A stretch of DNA of 64,000 nt from JADCGM01 sp943370355 (GTDB taxonomy: Bacteria > Pseudomonadota > Alphaproteobacteria > Sphingomonadales > Sphingomonadaceae). Below, one piece after another: positions 50,529 through 56,965 of the stretch. The notes under the pieces were generated by a model that did not search any database, was not told where the DNA came from, and worked only from the letters and a program-made list of their open reading frames with translations. The translations under genes and the position numbers were made by a program. Each line of letters opens with the position of its first letter. Positions within the stretch are counted from its first letter, which is position 1. The stretch lies in assembly GCA_943370355.1 (NCBI GenBank), contig CALRQP020000001.1, positions 62,001-126,000 on the forward strand, given 5' to 3'.

Positions 50529-50837
50529 ATGGATATACGCTACGAAGTTGAACGCCGCTTGCGCGACCACCCGCTCTACAGCCAAGAAGACACCCACGAG
50601 GCCACGATCTACTGCAAGCTCTTCGATCCCTACGGAGGCGGTACGTGGTATCTGACCGAGTATGACGGGGAGGACATCGCCTTTGGCTATGTCTCAGGCC
50701 TTTTCCAAGACGAATGGGGCAATGTCAGCGTCAAGGAACTGGCATCACTTCGATTCCGGGGCATCCCGCGCATCGAATGCGATCTGTATTTCAAGCCCTG
50801 CCAGTTTGCCGATCTCAAAGTGCCCGCCTCGGCATAG
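50529..50837 (+). CDS. DUF2958 family protein
   Basis: A 102-residue protein with the conserved core TWYLTEYDGEDIAFGYVSG and EWGNVSVKELASLRFRGI, ending in an IECDLYFKP segment. This matches DUF2958, a small family spread on plasmids and integrative elements with no assigned function. It has its own intrinsic terminator 9 bases after the stop. Confidence 0.88.
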   Translation: MDIRYEVERRLRDHPLYSQEDTHEATIYCKLFDPYGGGTWYLTEYDGEDIAFGYVSGLFQDEWGNVSVKELASLRFRGIPRIECDLYFKPCQFADLKVPASA

Positions 50838-50845
50838 GAGGCAAC

Positions 50846-50873
50846 GAACCGCATATTCTGCGGTTCTTTTTTT
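50846..50873 (+). terminator. intrinsic terminator
   Basis: GAACCGCA and TGCGGTTC form a perfect 8-bp stem with a TATTC loop, followed by seven T. It ends the DUF2958 transcript. Confidence 0.9.
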
Positions 50874-50897
50874 CTGCGCTTTCGGCATGATGATCGC

Positions 50898-51098
50898 ATG
50901 AGCCGAGGATCGCATTACGAATTGGAGGGAGTGCTTCTCTCCGACAATCGCAATCCGATATTGCGCGTTGATGGCGGTGGAGAATGGCGGCTCGATCTAT
51001 CGCAATCTGTAAGACATTTGCTCGGCAAGCGCGTGCGCGTCGTTGGCGTTCGCAGTGAGTTCGATATGATCGATGTAGTCAATATCGATCCACTATGA
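50898..51098 (+). CDS. DUF5818-like small protein
   Basis: A 66-residue protein with HYELEGVLLSDNRNPILRVDGGGEWRLDL and GKRVRVVGVRSEFDMIDV, a single small beta-barrel-like domain. Similar proteins are common in sphingomonads. The VDGGG-WRLDL pattern supports DUF5818. Function unknown. It ends 26 bases before the convergent end of the second serine recombinase. Confidence 0.75.
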   Translation: MSRGSHYELEGVLLSDNRNPILRVDGGGEWRLDLSQSVRHLLGKRVRVVGVRSEFDMIDVVNIDPL

Positions 51099-51123
51099 TG
51101 GAAGAGCCACCTCGCTAGCGCCG

Positions 51124-52752
51124 CTAGGCCGCCATTCGTAACTGTTGGTTATCATTGCATTGTGCTGGAATCGCTACGTCGAGATTATCGTCGGCGAGGA
51201 TGGCATCGAACCAAATCCCAGGCTGGTCGTTCACGGGCTCCAGCCGCAGGTCGACGTTCGGGTCACTGCATTGCCAGACCACTCCGTCCGTTCGAGAATT
51301 ATTTCGCTCACCTCCACATGAGGGAATGCCACCTAGCGAAAACAGTGCCAGAAAGGCATCCGACCATTGTATATCAATGGTTTTTTCGCGCCCGCGAAGG
51401 TTCGATACTGCCGCTTTTATGCTTTCGCGCTGATCTACCGGATTTTCCATTTCAGGTAGCGTTCTCAAGCGTTTTGCCAGTTCGAGCAGCCTTTCAAGGC
51501 GTGTTGATCCATGTGTCTCTGGCTGCTGTAATCGCAGCTCCTGCTCAGCGAGCTCAATGAGATCATTTTGGGTTGCAAGTTTCTGAGCATCATAGGTTTG
51601 CCGGTCGATGGCGTCGTCGATGAACAAGGTGGTAAGGCGCTCTTGGCGGGCGACGATTTGCGACTTTCGCAGTGCGAGTACAGCGAGCTCGCGCGACAGC
51701 CGACCTTTGCTGGCGCTGAGATGGCCAAGGTAAAGTCGGCGAATTGTCGCGTCGAAGCAAGCTGTGCTCGGCAAGCACTTTAAGGCTTCTTGCAGTCGCG
51801 AAATGATTGCGGTTTCGCGTAGGCATGTCGTTGGGCAAGATTTGGTATGGCAGCGATAATAGACGACGCCTTTTTGGCGCTCTGGGACAAGGCTGCGGTT
51901 GCAGGTTGCGCACACAATCAAGCGACGTAGCGCATATTCCGCCTTTCCGTTTGGGGTAGAACGCGGAGCCACGCGCGCCACTCGCTGCGCCTGGCAACGA
52001 TCGAACGCCGCCTTGGAGATAAGCGGAACATGGCTGCCAGCGAATGTCTGACCCTTGGTCGTGATGATCCCATAGTAGTAGGTATTGCGGAACAATTTGC
52101 AGATGCCGGATGCTCGAAATGGCTTGCCCGCGCTGTTGCGCAGCCCGCGCTTGGTCATCAATGCGACCAGCGAGTGATAGGTGTATTTCCCAGTAGCGTA
52201 GCGCTCGAACGCTTCACGGACGAGCGGGCCTTGAATTGGGTCGATAGTCTTCTGCTGACCACCCGTGCCGTGATTGAGATAGCCAGGCGGAGCAGCGTAG
52301 GGAAGTATGCCCTGCTTCAACCTGCCATACATACCCTTCTTCACTTCTTGGCGTAGGTTACGGATGTAGTCGGCGGCTACCACGGCTTGAATATCAGCCG
52401 ACAACCTGCCGCCGCGCGAAGTGAGGTCGAGGGCTTCATGGGCAAAATGGACATCGATCCCGAGGTCCATAAGGGAAGCCAGCTCGGCCCAATCGGCTAG
52501 GTTGCGGGCGCTGCGATCAACCTTGTGAATGATGATGCCATGGGCATGACCACGCTTGAGCCGGGTGAGCAATTTGCGGAATTGGGTACGTCCGCGCTTG
52601 GCCGCAGATTCTTGCTCTTCAAACCATTCGCCAATCGAAAGGCCATGCTTTTGGGCATAGCGGATAATGGCGTCCCGCTGCTCAGCTAGAGACGACCCTC
52701 GTTCGCCTTGCCTGATCGTCGATACGCGGATGTAAGCAAAATAGTTTCTCAT
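51124..52752 (-). CDS. second large serine recombinase
   Basis: A 542-residue serine recombinase. The catalytic Ser11 is in AYIRVSTIRQGERG; HGIIIHKVDRSARNLADWAELASLM (in parts) is the resolvase core; PPGYLNHG and GTYYYG-like NTYYYGIITTKG mark the recombinase domain; the zinc ribbon has CATCNRSL and CHTKSCPTTC; a coiled coil and long tail follow. It is only distantly similar to the integrase at the comM junction. Its start overlaps the stop of a 64-residue gene upstream. It may mark a second, nested element whose ends I cannot identify. Confidence 0.92.
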   Translation of the reverse strand: MRNYFAYIRVSTIRQGERGSSLAEQRDAIIRYAQKHGLSIGEWFEEQESAAKRGRTQFRKLLTRLKRGHAHGIIIHKVDRSARNLADWAELASLMDLGIDVHFAHEALDLTSRGGRLSADIQAVVAADYIRNLRQEVKKGMYGRLKQGILPYAAPPGYLNHGTGGQQKTIDPIQGPLVREAFERYATGKYTYHSLVALMTKRGLRNSAGKPFRASGICKLFRNTYYYGIITTKGQTFAGSHVPLISKAAFDRCQAQRVARVAPRSTPNGKAEYALRRLIVCATCNRSLVPERQKGVVYYRCHTKSCPTTCLRETAIISRLQEALKCLPSTACFDATIRRLYLGHLSASKGRLSRELAVLALRKSQIVARQERLTTLFIDDAIDRQTYDAQKLATQNDLIELAEQELRLQQPETHGSTRLERLLELAKRLRTLPEMENPVDQRESIKAAVSNLRGREKTIDIQWSDAFLALFSLGGIPSCGGERNNSRTDGVVWQCSDPNVDLRLEPVNDQPGIWFDAILADDNLDVAIPAQCNDNQQLRMAA

Positions 52753-52943
52753 ATTTCCGGTGAGTTACCGACTCTGAGTCTATCATTCACACGGGATTTG
52801 TCGAATCGCTCCTCGTCTTCAAGCCGACGCATCAATAGATCAAATATGGCCCAAATCTCGGCCATTAGTTTGAGTTTGTCGGCTTCCGTTGCTGTGGGCA
52901 TGTGTTCTTCGACCACTGGATCAATGTAGGTATCTCGGTTCAT
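52749..52943 (-). CDS. small protein coupled to the serine recombinase
   Basis: A 64-residue acidic helical protein (ADKLKLMAEIWAIFDLLMRRLEDEE) whose stop overlaps the recombinase start by four bases (ATGA). No family is recognised. The tight coupling suggests a role linked to the recombinase, for example a directionality or regulatory factor, but nothing in the sequence shows DNA binding. Confidence 0.55.
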   Translation of the reverse strand: MNRDTYIDPVVEEHMPTATEADKLKLMAEIWAIFDLLMRRLEDEERFDKSRVNDRLRVGNSPEI

Positions 52944-53050
52944 CGAAGCAGTGTGCCGGTTCGCCCGATCTTAGCCGAGAATGGGCATTGTCACGCCGCG
53001 TGACAGGCTGCCTTCTCTTGGCTGCGTTGCCCGCTTCGTATGCTGGGTGC

Positions 53051-54370
53051 ATGAACATCAAAGACGAAAAACACGACTACATCACCGGACGGATACTGCC
53101 TGACGGCGGCATAATCGAACTCGTGCATGACCGTGCGCGCGATCTCACCCTGCTGCTTCACCAGATCGGCGATAGCGTCCAATTGGTGGAGACGCTGCCG
53201 CTGGCGTCGGGGTTAACACTGCATCCCGTGCCGGCCGATAACAATCTGATCATTCACAAGGTCGTGGTGTTGCCAGAGGCGGCCAGCGAATTTGGCGAGC
53301 CCGCTGATCTGGCCGCTAGCGTTCGGGCCTTCATCAATCGCTATGTCACCTTGCCGGACACGTTCCTTGAAATCGCCACCTACTATGTCCTGTTGTCGTG
53401 GCTCTATGACGCCTTCAATGAATTGCCGTATCTGCGTTTTCGCGGCGAATATGGCAGCGGCAAAACCCGCGCGCTCTCGGTGATCGGCCACCTGTTATAC
53501 AAGCCGGTCTTTGCCAGCGGTGCGACCACCGTTTCCCCAATATTCTACTCGCTCGATCTCTTCCGTGGCAGCCTCGTCTTTGACGAAGCCGACTTCCGTT
53601 TCAGTGACGAACGGGCCGAGGTCACCAAGATTTTGAACAATGGTAATCAGGCCGGTTTTCCGGTGCTGCGTTCGGTCATGACAGCCCAGAAAACCTACAA
53701 TCCGCGGGCCTTCCACGTCTTCGGCCCGAAGGTCATTTCCATGCGCGACTTCTTTCAGGATCAGGCACTGGAATCGCGCTGCCTGTCGCTGGCCATGAGC
53801 ACTGTCACGCTTGCGCCGCATATTCCGGTGTCGTTGCCGGAGACGTTCCACAGTGAAGCGCGCGCCCTCAGCAATCAGCTCCTGTCGTACCGCCTACGAT
53901 ATCGCAGGGTGACAAAGCTCAGACCCGAGCGTGCCAGTCCGGCGTTATCAGCCCGCTCAAACCAAGTGATATTGCCGCTGCTGTCGCTGATTGATGACGA
54001 TACAACCCGCGAGCGCATCGTGAACTTTATGCACGATCAGGAAAGCCAGCGCATCGCCACCCGGCTTGAGCGCATCGAATCTGTCGTGCTCGAAGCCCTT
54101 TCGACCCTCGCCCTACAGTCCCCACAAAACTCGGACGCCGCCGCACCCGTCAGTGTTGCAGTCGGGGATCTGCGCACGTTCCTCTTAGATGAGCATGGCA
54201 GCGAATTTGAGCGCCCGCCGACGGCTCGCTTCCTCGGCAACATACTGCGCACCAAGCTCGGCCTTGCCACATGGAAATCACACGGCGTCTATCGCGTTGG
54301 TATCGCATCACTCACTGAGCTTGATCGCTTGCGCGCCCGCCACGGGCTGGAAGAACGGACGATCGGGTAG
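53051..54370 (+). CDS. primase/helicase-like P-loop ATPase
   Basis: A 439-residue protein. Walker A is GEYGSGKTR (residues about 132-140), Walker B is SLVFDEADFRF (about 172-182), and GPKVISMRDFFQDQALESRCL carries a sensor/arginine region. This pattern is seen in the ATPase part of phage and plasmid primase-helicases. No catalytic primase motifs are visible in the N-terminal 100 residues. It probably acts in replication of the excised element. ATG 53051 is used; the longer frame to 52889 crosses the recombinase promoter region. A large inverted repeat starts at its stop codon. Confidence 0.75.
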   Translation: MNIKDEKHDYITGRILPDGGIIELVHDRARDLTLLLHQIGDSVQLVETLPLASGLTLHPVPADNNLIIHKVVVLPEAASEFGEPADLAASVRAFINRYVTLPDTFLEIATYYVLLSWLYDAFNELPYLRFRGEYGSGKTRALSVIGHLLYKPVFASGATTVSPIFYSLDLFRGSLVFDEADFRFSDERAEVTKILNNGNQAGFPVLRSVMTAQKTYNPRAFHVFGPKVISMRDFFQDQALESRCLSLAMSTVTLAPHIPVSLPETFHSEARALSNQLLSYRLRYRRVTKLRPERASPALSARSNQVILPLLSLIDDDTTRERIVNFMHDQESQRIATRLERIESVVLEALSTLALQSPQNSDAAAPVSVAVGDLRTFLLDEHGSEFERPPTARFLGNILRTKLGLATWKSHGVYRVGIASLTELDRLRARHGLEERTIG

Positions 54371-54508
54371 ACATGGGGACATGGGGACATTGAAACGGGG
54401 GTATCAGCCAGGACGATTGCAGATGGCGGAGTCCTTGTAGGACATGGCCGGATTGGAAGGGACAACTCCCTGATCGGCGCGGCAACGTCCCCATGTCCCC
54501 ACGTCCAC
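54367..54508. repeat. 142-bp element with 26-base terminal inverted repeats
   Basis: The left arm (54367-54392) and right arm (54483-54508) are inverted copies matching at 23 of 26 bases; both contain the tandem GGGGACATGGGGAC. They enclose 90 bases with no ORF. It could be a MITE-like insertion or a long hairpin RNA. The left arm covers the stop of the primase-like gene. Confidence 0.65.
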
Positions 54509-54547
54509 CCGCTGTTCACAGACAGTGACGCTTTCCATCCTTAGATT

Positions 54548-54569
54548 TTATCTCAACGATTTGAGATAA
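54548..54569. promoter_or_regulatory. 22-bp palindromic operator candidate of the XRE gene
   Basis: TTATCTCAA-CGAT-TTGAGATAA is a perfect 9-bp inverted repeat centred 51 bases before the XRE start at 54610, a usual position for autorepression. Confidence 0.6.
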
Positions 54570-54578
54570 TACGAAAAC

Positions 54579-54600
54579 GCGAAGTCGCTAACGACTTCGC
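54579..54600 (+). promoter_or_regulatory. 22-bp hairpin just before the XRE start codon
   Basis: GCGAAGTCG-CTAA-CGACTTCGC is a second perfect 9-bp inverted repeat ending 9 bases before the ATG, where the ribosome binding site should be. It may form an RNA hairpin that restrains translation, or be a further operator. Confidence 0.5.
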
Positions 54601-54609
54601 GCAATCGAT

Positions 54610-54969
54610 ATGAAAGAACCATTCAACACCTATTTGCGCCGGGAGCGGCGCAAATATGGTCTCAGCCAAGGTGATCTGGCGTGTATCTTGGGGATACAAT
54701 CGCGCAGTTTCATCTCAATGCTGGAACAGGGAGAGCGTAGTCCTTCCGCCGATCAGATGCTGGCGCTCAAGCTCCTATTCGGGGCCGAAGACGCCTATCT
54801 CTTCCCGGCACTGTATCATAGGATACAAAGGGGGTTTAAGTCAAATATTGTCAGGCTGTTAGCTCAGGATCACAGCCAGTCTCCTATGGCCAAAGCACGC
54901 CGCGAACTCTTGCACCGGGCCATCAAAAACGTCGAGTTAGATGGGGTAGTCAGCAAGCCTAGCCTGTGA
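54610..54969 (+). CDS. XRE-family regulator
   Basis: A 119-residue protein with an N-terminal HTH (RRERRKYGLSQGDLACILGIQSRSFISMLEQGERSP, in the 10-45 region) and a helical C-terminus. It is preceded by two perfect inverted repeats and overlaps the next gene by four bases (GTGA). It probably regulates its own operon with the RuvC-like gene. Confidence 0.85.
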   Translation: MKEPFNTYLRRERRKYGLSQGDLACILGIQSRSFISMLEQGERSPSADQMLALKLLFGAEDAYLFPALYHRIQRGFKSNIVRLLAQDHSQSPMAKARRELLHRAIKNVELDGVVSKPSL

Positions 54970-55484
54970 CGCGGCTTGATCCAGCACCGCGCGTGCTGGC
55001 CCTATACCCATCAGTGCGAGGATTTGCCTTTGTGCTCTTTGAAGCCCCGCTCTCGCCCTATGATTGGGGCGTGAAAGCCGTCGATCAAAACGACAAGAAC
55101 TCTGCCACCTTGGCAGCCATCGCTAACCTGATCGACAAATATCGGCCGGACGTTGTGGCTGTCGAAGATAGCAGCGAGGCGCGTTCACGCCGTTCGCTAC
55201 GCGTGCGTAAGCTCTATCGCCAAATCGCCGCGCTGTGCGAGCAAGAGGTGATAGAACTCTATGCCTATCCAAAAGCAGCAATTAGAGCGGCCTTCAAACA
55301 GTTTGCCCCCAAAAGCAAACATGACATCGCCGTGGTGATCGCATCGCATATTCCAGAGTTTCGCTATCGCATCCCGCCCAAGCGAAAAATCTGGCTACCC
55401 CAAGACCCGCGCCAATCGCTCTTTGACGCCGCCGCATTAGGACTGACTTTCTATGCAGCGGACGGTCGCAGCTTCAGCGCATAG
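54966..55484 (+). CDS. RuvC/RNase H-fold nuclease-like protein with degenerate first acidic site
   Basis: A 172-residue protein starting at GTG 54966. The fold is suggested by RVLALYPSVRGFAFVLFE, then RPDVVAVEDSSEARS (Glu67) and SLFDAAALGLTFYAA (Asp154), the order of RuvC catalytic elements. The first expected aspartate (as in IDPG of RuvC) is replaced by Tyr14. It may be a Holliday-junction resolvase relative that lost or moved activity. It is coupled to the XRE gene and followed by a terminator. Confidence 0.65.
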   Translation: MTRLDPAPRVLALYPSVRGFAFVLFEAPLSPYDWGVKAVDQNDKNSATLAAIANLIDKYRPDVVAVEDSSEARSRRSLRVRKLYRQIAALCEQEVIELYAYPKAAIRAAFKQFAPKSKHDIAVVIASHIPEFRYRIPPKRKIWLPQDPRQSLFDAAALGLTFYAADGRSFSA

Positions 55485-55486
55485 GT

Positions 55487-55513
55487 AAAGCCCCGCACGG
55501 CGGGGCTTTTTTG
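55487..55513 (+). terminator. intrinsic terminator
   Basis: AAAGCCCCG and CGGGGCTTT pair as a 9-bp stem, followed by a T run, three bases after the RuvC-like stop codon. Confidence 0.88.
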
Positions 55514-55620
55514 TTTGCCTCTGGCATTTCGACTTCATTGGCGTAGCGTAATGAGATTGACAGGAATCGCGAATCGGAAAGTCCCAGCAACGGTTACACA
55601 TCGAAGGAAAGAGACAGCTC

Positions 55621-56559
55621 ATGCGAAACTTTCGATTGATCTTTTGTAGTCTGTTGCTGGCTCTAGCTGCGTTTTCACCCAAGCCCGCGCTTGCGTGGGG
55701 CAAAGCCGGACACCTGACTGTTTGCGACCTCGCCTATCGGAACTTTACGCCTGCAACCCGCGAGAAGCTCAAGGCCATGTTCGCTGACGGCGGTGGGGCC
55801 GTCACCGCCACTCGAACCTATACCGCGTTCAACTATGCCTGCCTTGAAGAAGATGCCTTTCCACGCCGGCATCCCGCTGATCACTTCATCAATTTTCCTC
55901 GAAATCAATTGAACGTGGCTGGCTCGGCGTGTCCGGGGGCTGGCACTTGCATATTGGCAGGCATCTCGCGTGACTTGGCCGTTTTGCGCAGCCCGTCCAG
56001 CACACCAAAGGAGCAAGCCCGCGCCCTAATGGCCGTTGGCCATTGGATTGGCGACATTCACCAGCCGCTTCATATCTCCTTTGCTGATGATAGGGGTGGC
56101 AACTACATCACCGCCACCGGTGCATGCGCTACGACGAAGCTGCATTCGGTGTGGGACAATTGCGTCATCGAGCGCCGTATTCTCAAGCGCATCCCAGTTC
56201 AGCCTGGCTGGAGTGAATATACACCGGTCTATCGGACGGTTGATCGCTTTCGGACCTTGGAAGCCCGCGACATGGCGTTGATCGCATCGTGGAAGAGCGG
56301 CGATCCGTGGCAGTGGGCTGCCGAGTCCTATGCAATCGCGCTCCAGCCGGGCGTCGGCTACTGCACACGTAAGGGAGCGGAGTGTTGGTATTCAGCCGAC
56401 AAGCGCGTCCATAGCGAAACCGAAACAGAGCGGTCGTTCGTCGTTACCCCGGCATATCTCGATACCTACGAGCCGGTCGTGGAATTGCGGCTGCGCAAAG
56501 CGGGCTATCGCTTGGCCCACCTCGTGAACCTTGCGCTTGATCCAGCATATCGGGGGTGA
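55621..56559 (+). CDS. secreted S1/P1-type zinc nuclease
   Basis: A 312-residue nuclease with a Sec signal peptide ending at KPALA, so the mature protein would begin WGKAGHL, the N-terminal Trp and His being zinc ligands in P1 nuclease. Other ligands are in HPADHFINF, GHWIGDIHQPLH and HSVWDNCVIE. All ligand classes appear present. Such enzymes cut single-stranded DNA and RNA outside the cytoplasm. Its place between the RuvC-like and DUF87 genes suggests a role in transfer or competition rather than phosphate scavenging, but this is only context. Confidence 0.92.
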   Translation: MRNFRLIFCSLLLALAAFSPKPALAWGKAGHLTVCDLAYRNFTPATREKLKAMFADGGGAVTATRTYTAFNYACLEEDAFPRRHPADHFINFPRNQLNVAGSACPGAGTCILAGISRDLAVLRSPSSTPKEQARALMAVGHWIGDIHQPLHISFADDRGGNYITATGACATTKLHSVWDNCVIERRILKRIPVQPGWSEYTPVYRTVDRFRTLEARDMALIASWKSGDPWQWAAESYAIALQPGVGYCTRKGAECWYSADKRVHSETETERSFVVTPAYLDTYEPVVELRLRKAGYRLAHLVNLALDPAYRG

Positions 56560-56563
56560 CGCT

Positions 56564-56965
56564 ATGGAACTGCTACTTTCTAAATCCCAGAAGTCCGGCC
56601 TGATGGGCGGTATCACCTTCATTCTGCATATCAAGACCAAGCTGACAGAGGCCGAGCAGGCCTTGGTCAAGAAATACAAAATGGGCGACGAGGTGGTGTA
56701 CGAGAAATTGCCGGTCATGGCTGTGTCGGCGGGCCTCGGTGGCATAGCCGGGACAATCACCTCTCTGACCGCCAAGGCGCTCAAGCTGGTCTTCACGGTC
56801 AACGATTTGGTCAAGGGCCGCACCATTGAGTGCAAGGACATCTTGGACATGATCGCGGCTGAGGCTCAAATCAGGGACGCAGCCGATGCCTTTTGGACCA
56901 TTCTGGTATCGGCCACCGATTTCGAAGGTGAGGAAGTGATCACCTATCCGCGCCCGGCTGTGTGA
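56564..56965 (+). CDS. small protein partner of the DUF87-type ATPase
   Basis: A 133-residue protein (MELLLSKSQKSGLMGGITFILHIKTKL) with a Gly/Ala-rich centre (VSAGLGGIAGTITSLTAKALKLV) and a mixed helical tail. The start follows the S1/P1 nuclease stop by four bases, and its stop overlaps the ATPase start. I do not recognise a family. Close coupling suggests it works with the ATPase. Confidence 0.7.
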   Translation: MELLLSKSQKSGLMGGITFILHIKTKLTEAEQALVKKYKMGDEVVYEKLPVMAVSAGLGGIAGTITSLTAKALKLVFTVNDLVKGRTIECKDILDMIAAEAQIRDAADAFWTILVSATDFEGEEVITYPRPAV

